DNA of 64,000 nt. Origin: Hydrogenophaga sp. Its GTDB lineage: Bacteria; Pseudomonadota; Gammaproteobacteria; Burkholderiales; Burkholderiaceae_C. Below, in pieces: positions 7,890 through 16,810 of this stretch (positions are counted from its first letter, which is position 1; every line of letters starts with the position of its first letter). The DNA is taken from positions 1 through 64,000 of the forward strand of contig NZ_JADMJO010000048.1 in assembly GCF_018780385.1 (NCBI RefSeq), given 5' to 3'. The translations under genes and the position numbers were made by a program. Below the pieces are notes generated by a model that saw only the letters and a list, made by a program, of their open reading frames with translations, had not been told where the DNA came from and searched no databases.

Positions 7890-9884
7890 TCAGGGGAGAT
7901 CGCGGTTGATGGTGGCTTCACCGCCCACGCGCGGACCGACGGTGCCCAGGCGCGCTCGCAGGGACTGCGGCTGGCCGGTGAGCAGCGCGGCATAGCTGGT
8001 GGTGTTGGCGAGAACGCGCTTGACGTAGTCACGTGTCTCTTCAAACGGGATGTTTTCAGCCCAGATTTCACCCGGCAGCACCGGGCCGTTGCGCCAGTTT
8101 CGCGGGCGGCCTGGCCCGGCGTTGTAGGCGGCCGCGGCCATGGGCAACGAGCCCTCGAAGTCGTCGAGCGCGAGTTTGAGGTAGGCCGTTCCGATGAGGA
8201 TGTTGGTGTCGCGCTCGGTGATCTGGGCGGGCCTGAAATCGGTCAGGCCGATCTTGCGGGCGGTCCAGCGCGCGGTGGCCGGCATCACCTGCATGAGACC
8301 CGAGGCGCCCACACCCGATCGTGCGTCGGTGACGAAGCGGCTCTCCTGGCGGATCAGGCCATACACGTAGGCCGGGTCCAGGCCAATCTCGCGTGAGCGG
8401 GTCACCACCGCCGTGCGGTGCGGCGTGGGAAAGCGCTGGGCGTGGTCTTGCGAGGTGTGCGTGCGCAGGCTGGTGTTGATGCAGCGGTCCCAGAGTTCGG
8501 CTTCGCAGGCCAGGGCGGCGGCGGCGAGCAGTTCACGCTCCCCCATGCCCCCGGCATCGTGCAGGTTGGTGGTGTAGTTCCATTCGCGCATGCCTTCGCT
8601 GCGCAGGCCCAAGCGCATGGCGATCAGCGCGCGGCGCAGGCCCGGGTTGCGCTGCGCAGCCGCGGTTTCTTCGACGCTCAATGGTGCAGGGGCGGGCGGT
8701 GTGGTGATCTGCCGGCCCAGGTCTTCGAGTGCGAGCTGTTCGTAGAAACCACGCTCGGAGGCGATGGATTCGAGCAGCGCGCGGGCATGCGCCGAGGCCG
8801 TGGGCGCGTCGGGCAGCTTGAGCGCCTGCAGGGCGCGTGCCTTCCAGTAGACCCAGTCGGGCTGACCCTGCTGCGATTCGCTCATGGCGGCCACGGCATC
8901 GCGCACATGACCCCAGGCGCCCGCGCGCATGCCGGCGCGGGCCTTCCAGGCCAGGTGGTCGTCGTGCATGAAGTGGTCTTCGCCATTGGCGAAGTAGGTC
9001 AGGGCCTGGGATTCCAGCTTTTGAGCCGAGCGTTTGCCGATCACGCCCCACACCCAACTGCGTTCTTCCTTGGTGAGCTGGGTTTTCCAGCGCGTGCGGT
9101 CCATCTCCTGCGCCGCGGCGGTCGGGTCGTTGAAGGCCAGCTTGATGATGGCCAGGGTCACCAGCTCCTTGGTGCGCGGGCGGATGGCGGTGATCTTCTC
9201 GTCCAGGTACCTGGCTGGGTCGCTGGTGGCGGTGTCCACCATGCCGGCCCAATCCGGGTCGAGCAGACCCACGGCCTGACTGGCCACGCGCGGGCGGTTG
9301 GCGTCCACGGCCAGGCGCGCGCGTTGCCAGGCGACCTCGGGCTTGAGATGCCTGCTGGTCAGCAAGGACTGCGCTGCGATCGCGCAGCCATCGTCGGCCT
9401 CGCGCTGGGCGTGCCAGAGCGTGCGCACCCGCTCGGCGGCGAGTTCGGCCGGTATGCGGCCGCTGGCGGCGTCGAGCATGAGGGCGTAGCAGCTCACCTG
9501 CCGATCGTCGTTCATGCGAAAGCGCGGCAGCTCGGTTGAAAAGTTGGTCCAGTCGCGCGCGCGGCCCAGCAGCAGCAGCCAGTCGTTGCGCAGCCGGTCT
9601 TCCCAGTAGGTGCCGGCCATGCGGTCCATGGCCGCGCGGATGTCGGCCGGGCTGGCGCTTTCCAGCCGGGCTTTCATCTCCCAATAGATGGCCAGCGGCT
9701 CCAGTGTGTGGCCGCGCACGGCGGGCAGCAGGTTGGCGAGCTGGGTGGTGTTGTTGCGGCGGAAGGCCTCGCGCATTTCCAGCAAGGTGGCATCGCCCCC
9801 GGCGCTGCTTTGTGCGTGCGCCAGCCCTGGCAACATCAGCACGGCCATAATGAAACGCAGAGCCCATCGGTGCCTGCCTTGCAT
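7890..9884 (-). CDS. Soluble lytic murein transglycosylase (Slt70-like)
   Basis: A periplasmic peptidoglycan-cleaving enzyme that forms 1,6-anhydro-muropeptides. A signal peptide is visible (MQGRHRWALRFIMAVLMLPGLAHA). It is followed by a long alpha-superhelical domain typical of Slt70 and a C-terminal SLT domain with the catalytic Glu in GLIRQESRF and the family motifs SGVGASGLMQVMPATA and AAYNAGPGRPRNW. The start at 9884 is chosen because it places the signal peptide at the N-terminus; an ATG at 9935 is possible but would lie 9 bases from the divergent cyclo-ligase start and leave no promoter space. About 664 residues, normal for the family. Confidence 0.92.
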   Translation of the reverse strand: MQGRHRWALRFIMAVLMLPGLAHAQSSAGGDATLLEMREAFRRNNTTQLANLLPAVRGHTLEPLAIYWEMKARLESASPADIRAAMDRMAGTYWEDRLRNDWLLLLGRARDWTNFSTELPRFRMNDDRQVSCYALMLDAASGRIPAELAAERVRTLWHAQREADDGCAIAAQSLLTSRHLKPEVAWQRARLAVDANRPRVASQAVGLLDPDWAGMVDTATSDPARYLDEKITAIRPRTKELVTLAIIKLAFNDPTAAAQEMDRTRWKTQLTKEERSWVWGVIGKRSAQKLESQALTYFANGEDHFMHDDHLAWKARAGMRAGAWGHVRDAVAAMSESQQGQPDWVYWKARALQALKLPDAPTASAHARALLESIASERGFYEQLALEDLGRQITTPPAPAPLSVEETAAAQRNPGLRRALIAMRLGLRSEGMREWNYTTNLHDAGGMGERELLAAAALACEAELWDRCINTSLRTHTSQDHAQRFPTPHRTAVVTRSREIGLDPAYVYGLIRQESRFVTDARSGVGASGLMQVMPATARWTARKIGLTDFRPAQITERDTNILIGTAYLKLALDDFEGSLPMAAAAYNAGPGRPRNWRNGPVLPGEIWAENIPFEETRDYVKRVLANTTSYAALLTGQPQSLRARLGTVGPRVGGEATINRDLP

Positions 9885-9944
9885 GGCCACCGTGGTCTGC
9901 GCTTTTGATTCCTGTTTCACACCAACCTGTTTCATGCGTTGATT

Positions 9945-10598
9945 ATGGACACCAAAGACGGCCCGAATGCCCCACCACCCCACAGGAAACAGGCCGAAGG
10001 ATCAACGGCGGCTGCGCTGAAAACCGAGTGGCGCAAGTCGCTGATCGAGAAGCGCCAGGGCCTGGCCGACCGCAACCTGCGCAACGACCTGCTGCAACGG
10101 GTCATGCGCGTTTGGTTGATCGAGCGGCCCGATGCGGTGATCGGCGCCTACTGGCCGATCAAGGGCGAGTTCGATCCGCTGCCGGCGCTGTTCCGCTGGC
10201 AGGAGGCCGGCCTGGAGGAAGACGCGCAGGGCGCGCAGCGCCACCGGCGCATCAGCCTGCCGGTGGTCAACAAGATCGACAAGACGCTGACCTTCTACAC
10301 CTGGTACCCGGGCTGCCCGATGGAAGAAGATGCCTATGGCATTCCGAAGCCGAAGGACACCGAGATCGTGGAACCCACGCTGATCTTCGTGCCCTGCGTG
10401 GGCTACGGGCCGGGTGGTTTTCGTCTGGGCTACGGGGGCGGTTTCTACGACCGCACGCTCGCCAGCCTGAACCCCAAACCCTTCACCGTGGGGCTGGGCT
10501 ACGACTTCGGCTGGCTTCCGTACTTGAAGCCCGAGATCCACGACGTGCCGCTGGACGCCATCCTGTCGGACACCGGCGTCATGTGGCCTGAACGCTAG
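9945..10598 (+). CDS. 5-formyltetrahydrofolate cyclo-ligase
   Basis: Converts 5-formyl-THF with ATP to 5,10-methenyl-THF, recycling a stored folate form. The 217-residue protein shows the N-terminal helix with basic residues (EWRKSLIEKRQGL), the YWPIKGEFDPLP segment and the family signature GYGPGGFRLGYGGGFYDRTL near residue 153, which forms the folate/ATP pocket. The ATG at 9945 is preceded in frame by a TTG at 9939. It is divergent from the lytic transglycosylase and apparently monocistronic. In other proteobacteria this gene often sits next to ssrS (6S RNA); I see no 6S-like structure here. Confidence 0.93.
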   Translation: MDTKDGPNAPPPHRKQAEGSTAAALKTEWRKSLIEKRQGLADRNLRNDLLQRVMRVWLIERPDAVIGAYWPIKGEFDPLPALFRWQEAGLEEDAQGAQRHRRISLPVVNKIDKTLTFYTWYPGCPMEEDAYGIPKPKDTEIVEPTLIFVPCVGYGPGGFRLGYGGGFYDRTLASLNPKPFTVGLGYDFGWLPYLKPEIHDVPLDAILSDTGVMWPER

Positions 10599-10653
10599 CT
10601 TCCGGATTCACGAGAGCGGCGCATCTTCATGGGCCGCCCTGCGCGAACCGTGG

Positions 10654-11757
10654 TCACGGTTTGGCCGGCAGATCCAGCATCTCGATCCAGTTCGGCCCTT
10701 TGCCCAAGGCCTGCTTCGCGCCAGGGGTGAGGCGGCCACTGTCGCGATCAATGCGGTAGAGCGTGACCGAGTGCGAGAGTTGTCCGGCCGCGAGCAGCCA
10801 TTGCCCTGCTGAATCGATCTGGAATCCCCGGGGTTGTTGCTCCGTGGCCTGGTGTCCCACCAGCGTGAGCGAGCCGGAGCTGGCATCGACGCGCCAGATG
10901 GCCAGCGTGCTGGAGGTGCGCTCGCTGGTGTAGAGGAAACGGCCGTCAGGGGTCAGGTGCATGTCGGCCGCCCACGGTTTGCCGGTGAAGCCTGGGGGCA
11001 GGGAGGACCAGTGCGCGCGCGGCGTGAGTGTGCCCTGTGCGTTGTCGACATCGAGCAGATCCACACTTCCGTCGAGCTCGTTGAGCAGGTAGGCATGGCG
11101 GCCGTTGGGGTGCAGCACGAAGTGGCGCGGGCCAGTGCCTGCACGCGCCTTCATGGCGGGCGTGGCGTTGGGGATGAGTTGTCCAGTCGCGGCGTTGAAA
11201 CGCCATTGCATCACCTGGTCACTGCCGAGGTTGGTGACATAGAGGTGGCGGTTGGCCGTGTCGGGAATCGCGGCATGGGCGTTCTTTCCCGTCGGCAGCA
11301 CCTGGCTCGCGGGGCCAGGGCTGCCGTCGGTGCCCAGTGGTGAGACGCTGATGCGGTGACCCCCGTAGGAGGCCGCAAAGAGCCAGCGCCCGCTGCGGTC
11401 GGTGGCGATGTTGGCCATGCTGTCAGGCAAAGGCGCGCTGCCCAGGGGGCTGAGCTGACCGGTCGCAGGTTCGATCGAGAAGGCCGCCACGGTGAACGGT
11501 TCGGAGCGCAATGCCGCGTAGAGCACACGTCGATCGGGGCTCAAGGCCAGTGGCATCACGGTGCCGCCCACCGCAACGGTTTGCAGTGTGCGAAGCGTGC
11601 CTTGCGAGCGGTCGATCGCGAGCACGCTGATCTCCCGGCTGTCGGCGTTGGCCACGTAGGCGATGGTCGTCCTGGGTATCGAGGGCGCGGTCGCACAGCC
11701 TTGCAGAATCAGGATCGCGATCAGGCTCGTTGCAAGGAGGAGTGTTCGGATGTTCAT
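10654..11757 (-). CDS. Lactonase-family seven-bladed beta-propeller lipoprotein
   Basis: A 367-residue member of the YbhE/3-carboxymuconate cyclase-like lactonase family (6-phosphogluconolactonase type). Repeated blades are seen as IAYVANADSREISVLAID, VMPLALSPDRRVLYAAL, RWLFAASYGGHRISV and GRFLYTSERTSSTLAIWRVD. The N-terminus MNIRTLLLATSLIAILILQGC is a lipoprotein signal with lipobox LQGC, so the enzyme is predicted to be membrane-tethered in the periplasm, unusual for a sugar-lactone hydrolase that acts on cytoplasmic phosphates. Divergent from a FadR-type regulator, with a likely operator between them. It probably hydrolyses an exported or external aldonolactone; the substrate is unknown. 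Confidence 0.85.
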   Translation of the reverse strand: MNIRTLLLATSLIAILILQGCATAPSIPRTTIAYVANADSREISVLAIDRSQGTLRTLQTVAVGGTVMPLALSPDRRVLYAALRSEPFTVAAFSIEPATGQLSPLGSAPLPDSMANIATDRSGRWLFAASYGGHRISVSPLGTDGSPGPASQVLPTGKNAHAAIPDTANRHLYVTNLGSDQVMQWRFNAATGQLIPNATPAMKARAGTGPRHFVLHPNGRHAYLLNELDGSVDLLDVDNAQGTLTPRAHWSSLPPGFTGKPWAADMHLTPDGRFLYTSERTSSTLAIWRVDASSGSLTLVGHQATEQQPRGFQIDSAGQWLLAAGQLSHSVTLYRIDRDSGRLTPGAKQALGKGPNWIEMLDLPAKP

Positions 11758-11814
11758 GGAGGTCAGCAGAGGTGGATCGGCTAAAGTGTGAAGAGGGCGA
11801 CGGCTTGTTGTCAG

Positions 11815-11825
11815 TTGTCGTACAA
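11815..11825. promoter_or_regulatory. Candidate FadR/GntR operator
   Basis: TTGTCGTACAA is a perfect dyad (TTGT-CGT-ACAA) that fits the TNGTNNNACNA pattern recognised by FadR-subfamily GntR regulators. It lies midway in the 124-base gap between the lactonase start and the regulator start, so one site could control both directions. Pattern match only; binding is inferred. Confidence 0.6.
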
Positions 11826-11881
11826 CGATCTTCCGATCTCCATCTGGGCATGTCAATGCCATCCCGATAGGGTATTCCCGA

Positions 11882-12646
11882 GTGAACGCCACCTTGCCTC
11901 CATCCTCCTCCCCAGCCACCCGCCGTCGCCCGCGCTCCCTGGCTCTGGAACTTGTCGAATCCATCGGCGGGCGCATCCGTGATGGCCGCATTGCGACGGG
12001 TGACAAGCTGCCGACAGAGGCCGCCATCATGGAAGAGTTCGGTGTCAGCCGCACCGTGGTGCGCGAAGCACTGTCCAAGCTGCAGGCGGGGGGGCTTGTG
12101 GAGACTCGGCATGGCATCGGGACGTTCGCCGTGGGCTTGGGCGACAGCGCGGTGTTCCGCATTGCGCCCGAGCAGTTGGCCACCCTGCACGACGTCATTG
12201 CCGTGCTGGAGTTGCGCATCGGCATGGAGACCGAGGCCGCCGCTCTGGCGGCCACGCGCCGCAATGAGCGCCATCTGGAAGACATGCGTGCGGCACTGGA
12301 CGCGTTCTCGCTGGCCCTGGCCGAAGGGCGCGACACGGTGGGTCCTGATTTCCAGTTCCACCTCGAAGTGGCCCGTGCGACTGGCAACCCTCATTTCATC
12401 GAACTGATGGGGGCGTTGGGTTCGATGATCATTCCCCGCGCGCGTCTGGGCGTGGGGCCTGCGCCCGCCGAGGCGCAGCACAGCTACCTCCAGCGTGCCC
12501 ACACCGAGCACGAAAGCATCTATGACGCGATCGTCGGCCGGGATCCGGATGCGGCCCGTGCGGCCATGCGCACCCACCTGGCCAACAGCCGGGAGCGCCG
12601 CCGCCGCGCTGCTCAGCTGGCTGCGGACGCTGACCAACCCAAGTGA
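11882..12646 (+). CDS. FadR-subfamily GntR transcriptional regulator
   Basis: A 254-residue DNA-binding regulator. The winged-helix domain is at about residues 18-85: LVESIGGRIRDGRIATGDKLP, TEAAIMEEFGVSRTVVREAL and LQAGGLVETRHGIGTFAV are the GntR signature. The C-terminal FCD domain has a metal-binding histidine pattern (FHLEVARATGNPHF and HEHES-type segments), so a small organic acid is the probable ligand. The start is GTG at 11882. It lies between a divergent lactonase and a downstream TctC-type binding protein, and FadR-type half-sites occur before both, so it probably represses a sugar-acid or carboxylate uptake and processing set. Confidence 0.88.
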   Translation: MNATLPPSSSPATRRRPRSLALELVESIGGRIRDGRIATGDKLPTEAAIMEEFGVSRTVVREALSKLQAGGLVETRHGIGTFAVGLGDSAVFRIAPEQLATLHDVIAVLELRIGMETEAAALAATRRNERHLEDMRAALDAFSLALAEGRDTVGPDFQFHLEVARATGNPHFIELMGALGSMIIPRARLGVGPAPAEAQHSYLQRAHTEHESIYDAIVGRDPDAARAAMRTHLANSRERRRRAAQLAADADQPK

Positions 12647-12686
12647 GTGAGAAGCGCCTCGCGCAGGCGCCTCCGGGATTTGCCGA

Positions 12687-12714
12687 TTGACAAGCTTCGA
12701 TCAACTTGTACGAT
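12687..12714 (+). promoter_or_regulatory. Sigma-70-type promoter before the TctC-type gene
   Basis: TTGACA at 12687-12692 and TACGAT at 12709-12714 are separated by 16 bases, a good sigma-70 promoter about 54 bases before the ATG at 12768. ACAAG and CTTGT arms (12690-12694 and 12705-12709) and a TTGTACGAT half-site overlap the -10, matching the operator before the neighbouring FadR-type gene, so repression by that regulator is plausible. Confidence 0.55.
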
Positions 12715-12767
12715 GACTGATGACAAGGCCTCCCGCGCCCGGTTGCATCACATCACAGGAGACAAGC

Positions 12768-13727
12768 ATGAAAAAAACACTCGCCACCGCCGTGGCGTCC
12801 CTCGCCTTTGCCAGCGCCGCCTGGGCCTGGCCCGAAAAGCCGGTGACCTTGGTCGTTCCGTTCCCACCGGGGGGGTCCACCGACCAGATCGCGCGCTTCC
12901 TGGCACCCAGGCTGCAGGAGAAGCTGGGAGGAAGCTTTGTTGTCGACAACAAGGCGGGCGCGACCGGGACAATCGGGGCGGCCCAGGTGGTGCGCTCGGC
13001 GCCGGACGGCCACACCCTTCTGGTGTCCTCGCTCGGCCCCTTCGTGATCGCTCCGCATCTGATCAAGGGTGGCGTGCCCTATGACGCGCTCAAGGACTTT
13101 GACTACATCAGCGTGGCGGTGCAGGCCCCCAATGTGCTGGTGGTGCCGGCCGCCTCGCCGCACAACTCGCTGACCGACGTGATGACCTGGCTGCGCGCCA
13201 ATCCCGACAAGATGACCTTCGCGTCGGCGGGCAACGGCAGCAGCGACCACCTCACGGCCGAGCTGTTCTGGCAGCAGACCAAGACCACCGGCATCCACGT
13301 CCCCTACAAGGGAGGCGGGCCCGTGATGTCGGACTTGCTGGGCAACCAGGTGGATTCGTCCTTCATGAACCTCAACACCGCGATGCCGCAGATCAAGGCC
13401 GGCAAGCTGAAGGCGCTGGCCATCACCAGCGCTCAGCGTTCACCCCAGCTGCCCAGTGTGCCCACGCTGGAGGAGTCGGGCATCAAGGAGGCCAATGTCT
13501 ATTCCTGGCAGGCGATTGCCGCGCCGCGTGGTCTGCCCGCCGACATCAAGGCCAAACTGCACGCCGCCATCGTTGCCGGTTTGAACGACCCGCAACTCAA
13601 GCCGAAGCTGCTCGAGTTGGGCTTCGAAGTGGTGGCCAACACGCCCGCGCAGTTCACGGCTTTCCAGCAGGCGGAGTTCGCCCGCTGGAAGCAGCTCATC
13701 GACAACCGCAAGATCACGGCCGACTGA
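12768..13727 (+). CDS. Tripartite tricarboxylate transporter substrate-binding protein (TctC/Bug family)
   Basis: A periplasmic binding protein of 319 residues that delivers a carboxylate to a TctAB-type permease. The signal peptide is [20 protein letters not shown]. Family motifs follow: [20 protein letters not shown], the [21 protein letters not shown] loop and LSTxxPH-like central segments. A clear ribosome-binding site (ACAGGAG) precedes the ATG. No tctA or tctB lies nearby, as is usual for the many orphan Bug proteins of Burkholderiales, so it must use permease subunits encoded elsewhere or serve as a sensor. Pairing with a lactonase and FadR regulator suggests a sugar-acid ligand; this is inference. 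Confidence 0.92.
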   Translation: MKKTLATAVASLAFASAAWAWPEKPVTLVVPFPPGGSTDQIARFLAPRLQEKLGGSFVVDNKAGATGTIGAAQVVRSAPDGHTLLVSSLGPFVIAPHLIKGGVPYDALKDFDYISVAVQAPNVLVVPAASPHNSLTDVMTWLRANPDKMTFASAGNGSSDHLTAELFWQQTKTTGIHVPYKGGGPVMSDLLGNQVDSSFMNLNTAMPQIKAGKLKALAITSAQRSPQLPSVPTLEESGIKEANVYSWQAIAAPRGLPADIKAKLHAAIVAGLNDPQLKPKLLELGFEVVANTPAQFTAFQQAEFARWKQLIDNRKITAD

Positions 13728-13758
13728 AGCGATCTCGCGCTGTTGGTGTTGACAAGCC

Positions 13759-14676
13759 CTAGGGATGCTCGGCGTTCGCGTGCACCTCGGTGATGCGCTT
13801 CTCGCGCCGCACCAGGTAGAGCCCGCTGCCGATGATGATGGCCGCACCCAGCCAGGTGTGTGAGCTCGGCAGCGTGTGCCAGATCATCCAGTCCAGCCCC
13901 AGGCCCCAGGCCAGCGCGCTGTATTCGAACGGCGCCACCGCAGAGGCCTGACCGTGGCGGAAGGCCTCGGTGATGGCGAGCTGGCCACAAAAGCCGGTGA
14001 TCGCCAGAGCCACCAGCAGCGGTGCGTCACGGCGCTCGATGGCCACCCAGTCGGACCAGGCGAGCGCGCCTGCACCCAGTGACATCAACACCATCATCCA
14101 CAGCACCATGCTCTCGCTGCTGTCGGTGCGGCTGGCCAGACGGCCTGTGACGGCGGCCACCGCGTAACACAGCGCAGCGCCCAGCGTGGCCAAGCCGCCC
14201 ACGGTGACGAAGCCGCTCTGCAGGTCTTCACCGCTGGGCCGCAGCGCAATGAGCACGCCGATGAAACCTACACCAATCGCCCACCAATGCGCGGCCGGCA
14301 CGCGCTCCTTGAGCACCGGTACCGACAGCATGGTGATGAGCAGCGGTGAGATGAAGAACAGCGTGTACGCGGCCGACAACGGCAGTTCGCGCACACCCAT
14401 GGTGAACAGCGAGAGCATGGCAATGCCGAGCAGGCCGCGCAACAGGTGCAGCGGCCAGCGGACCTTGAACACTGTGTGCCATGCGCCTCGCCACGCGATG
14501 TAGATCAGCACCAGCGGCATCGCGGTCATGCCCCGCAGCGCCGCGATCTGCAGCACCGGGTAACGCGCGGACAGCGTCTTGAGCACCGCGTCCATGAGCG
14601 CGAAGAAGCCCACGGCGACGAGCATGAAGACGATGCTGCGCAGGTTGCCGGAGGCGAGGAGCTTCGAAGACGGCAT
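13759..14676 (-). CDS. DMT-superfamily (EamA) transporter
   Basis: A 305-residue inner-membrane transporter made of two EamA repeats, about ten hydrophobic helices (for example IVFMLVAVGFFALMDAVLKTL, AYTLFFISPLLITMLSVPVL and WWAIGVGFIGVLIAL). Such proteins export metabolites or drugs; the closest style is the S-adenosylmethionine/riboflavin-type exporters, but no substrate can be read off. A LysR regulator follows at its upstream side on the same strand, 69 bases away, and may control it. Confidence 0.88.
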   Translation of the reverse strand: MPSSKLLASGNLRSIVFMLVAVGFFALMDAVLKTLSARYPVLQIAALRGMTAMPLVLIYIAWRGAWHTVFKVRWPLHLLRGLLGIAMLSLFTMGVRELPLSAAYTLFFISPLLITMLSVPVLKERVPAAHWWAIGVGFIGVLIALRPSGEDLQSGFVTVGGLATLGAALCYAVAAVTGRLASRTDSSESMVLWMMVLMSLGAGALAWSDWVAIERRDAPLLVALAITGFCGQLAITEAFRHGQASAVAPFEYSALAWGLGLDWMIWHTLPSSHTWLGAAIIIGSGLYLVRREKRITEVHANAEHP

Positions 14677-14745
14677 GGGTGGAAGATGGGCGGCGAAGCG
14701 CCGGAGTGTGCCTCAGCGAACGCGACGCCGTGGCACCACCGCCGG

Positions 14746-15777
14746 TCAATCCATCTGGTCCACCGTGTCGGGGTCGGGCACGTCTCCAATGGCTTCGCGC
14801 GTGGCCGCAGCCTGCAGCAGCAACCAGTCGCAGAAGGCTTTCACCTCGGGCCGCTGCGCGCTGCGCGGCGCCACCATGAGCCAGTAGACCAGTGGCGAGT
14901 CCAGCCGGGTGTGGGGCAGCGGCTCCACCAGCGCGCCGCTGGCCAGGCTCTCGGCCACCAGCGGCAGGCGCGCGAGCGCCACGCCCTGGCCGGTGAGCGC
15001 GGCCTGCACGATCTGGTTGGCGTAGTTGAAGTACATCCAGCGCTGTGGCGAGAGCTTGGCCGACGGCGCGCTGGCGCGTGTGCGTTTGCCAGTGGCCGCG
15101 AGGGGCTGCGCGCCGAAGGTGTCGAGCCAGCGCTGCCAGGTGAGCCACTCGAGGTGGCGCGTGCGGTGCGCGTCACCGGCCTCGATCAAGGCGCACTTGG
15201 AGAGGTCTTCGATGCTCCGGATCGGCTGTGTCTTGAGCAACCAGGGGCTGGCCACCGGCGTGAGCTGTTCGCCAAAGAGCCGCTGTGCGCTGGCCGGTAT
15301 GCCTTGCGGCACCGCGTAGCGCAGGGCCAGGTCCACGTCGGAGGTGGCGAGGTCGACCGCGTTGTCGGTGGCGTCGATGCGGATGTCGATGTCGGGGTGG
15401 TCGCGCTGGAAGGCCTCGAGCCGCGGGATCAGCCACATCGAAGCGAAGGAGGCCCAGGTGGTGATGGCCACGCTCTTGCGCCCCGCGCTCTGGCGGATCT
15501 GCCGCACGCTCGCATCAATGCGCTCCAGCGCGGAGGCTGCGGCGCGCAGCAGCTGCGAGCCTGCGCTGGTGAGCTCGACCGCACGGGTGTGGCGCAGGAA
15601 CAGGGCGGTGCCGACCTCGTCTTCCAGCGCCTGGATCTGCCGACTCACCGCGCTCTGCGTGAGAGAAAGCTCCTCGGCCGCCGCGCGAAAGTTGAGGTGG
15701 CGCGCCACCGCTTCAAAGGCGCGCAGGTGGCCGGCGGCGATGGGTCGGGTGCGGGGGTGGCTGCTGGTGAGCTGCAT
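14746..15777 (-). CDS. LysR-family transcriptional regulator (GcvA-like)
   Basis: A 343-residue regulator. The N-terminal helix-turn-helix is textbook: LRAFEAVARHLNFRAAAEEL, SLTQSAVSRQIQALEDEVG and LFLRHTRAVELTSAG, followed by a periplasmic-binding-like effector domain. The sequence resembles GcvA-type LysR proteins. It is transcribed in the same direction as, and upstream of, the DMT transporter, an arrangement less common than the divergent LysR layout. Effector unknown. Confidence 0.9.
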   Translation of the reverse strand: MQLTSSHPRTRPIAAGHLRAFEAVARHLNFRAAAEELSLTQSAVSRQIQALEDEVGTALFLRHTRAVELTSAGSQLLRAAASALERIDASVRQIRQSAGRKSVAITTWASFASMWLIPRLEAFQRDHPDIDIRIDATDNAVDLATSDVDLALRYAVPQGIPASAQRLFGEQLTPVASPWLLKTQPIRSIEDLSKCALIEAGDAHRTRHLEWLTWQRWLDTFGAQPLAATGKRTRASAPSAKLSPQRWMYFNYANQIVQAALTGQGVALARLPLVAESLASGALVEPLPHTRLDSPLVYWLMVAPRSAQRPEVKAFCDWLLLQAAATREAIGDVPDPDTVDQMD

Positions 15778-15903
15778 GCGGGGCTCCGGGCATTGATGCG
15801 GTTATCGAATCAATAGCTTACCGCGTATTCATTGGACGGAGAGGGGCTGAGGCGCGAACATTCATTCCCAGGATGAGCCTTCGTCCCCCTTCAGGAGATT
15901 CTC

Positions 15904-16407
15904 ATGAACACCCGTTCCGCCCCCATTGCCGCTTCGTCCGACCGTGTTGCCTGCGCCGCTTCGGCGCGCGGCTGGCGCCTCGACGTGCGCCGCGCCATGA
16001 CCCTGCGCCCGCATGTGCCCAGCCGTCTGCACATCACCCAGGGACGAGCGTGGGTGACGCTGGGATTGCCGCACCAGGGCGCGGGCAACGAGTCGGGTGA
16101 CGTGATGCTGGGCGCGGGCGAAAGCCTGTCCGTACCGGCCGGCGCGCGCCTGGTCATGGAGCCCTGGCAGCCGGCCAGCGCCGCGCCAGTGCGCTTCGAG
16201 TGGTGCGCCGAGCACGAGGTTGGAGCCGTCGAGCGGCCCGACCGCTTCAGCCGCGAGGTGGTGACACCCTCACGCGAACTCGGGGTGGCGCTGGGGCAAG
16301 CGGGTCTGGCGTTCGCGCGGTTGATGCGTGGACTGCTCGGCTACAGCGAGTTCCTGGTGGCAGGCCGGGGCCGCGTGCTGACCCCTTACGAATCGAACCA
16401 ACCCTGA
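15904..16407 (+). CDS. DUF2917 domain protein
   Basis: A 167-residue protein with the DUF2917 beta-rich (cupin-like) core: the RLHITQGRAWVTL strand pattern, GDVMLGAGESLSVPAGARLV and VRFEW. DUF2917 proteins are frequent in Burkholderiales, often beside LysR genes, and have no known function. Here it is divergent from the LysR gene with a good ribosome-binding site (CAGGAG) before the ATG, which suggests co-regulation by that LysR protein. Confidence 0.8.
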   Translation: MNTRSAPIAASSDRVACAASARGWRLDVRRAMTLRPHVPSRLHITQGRAWVTLGLPHQGAGNESGDVMLGAGESLSVPAGARLVMEPWQPASAAPVRFEWCAEHEVGAVERPDRFSREVVTPSRELGVALGQAGLAFARLMRGLLGYSEFLVAGRGRVLTPYESNQP

Positions 16408-16413
16408 GTTGGG

Positions 16414-16770
16414 CTATCCGCGCGTTCGCCGTTTCGGCGTGCGCGCGGCCACCGCGGCTTCCAGTGCCAGCCGCGCCCAGGGCAACATGAGTGCGGGCGA
16501 CTCCAGGGCCTCGTCCGGCGGCGTGTGGTAGTTCAGCTTCATGGCCTTGCCCTTGGCCTCGTAGACGAAAGGTCGCCCGCCTGCGGCCAACCACCGCGGC
16601 TCGGTGTCGGCGTTGGTCTTCAGGAACAGCGTGTCCCAGGCAATGATCGCGATGTTCATGCCGTCGGTGGATATGCCCCAGCCACCAAACATGCGTTTGG
16701 GCACGCACGGCCCCACGCCCGAAAGCAACTCACAGGCGTGCAGCGCGAAGGGATCGACCGGTTTGACCAT
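16414..16770 (-). CDS. TfoX/Sxy N-terminal domain protein
   Basis: A 118-residue protein consisting only of the TfoX/Sxy N-terminal domain: CVPKRMFGGWGISTDGMNIA, DTLFLKTNADTEP and KAMKLNYHTPPDEAL are the family signature. In gamma-proteobacteria TfoX/Sxy controls competence, but short stand-alone versions such as this have no established role. The ATG at 16770 (MVKPVDPF) gives the normal family length; a longer frame running from 16944 would cross the divergent TetR gene. It ends in RTPKRRTRG, a basic tail. Confidence 0.82.
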   Translation of the reverse strand: MVKPVDPFALHACELLSGVGPCVPKRMFGGWGISTDGMNIAIIAWDTLFLKTNADTEPRWLAAGGRPFVYEAKGKAMKLNYHTPPDEALESPALMLPWARLALEAAVAARTPKRRTRG

Positions 16771-16810
16771 GGCGGCATGGTAAGGCCCGGCGCGGGTGAC
16801 AATCCAGCCC

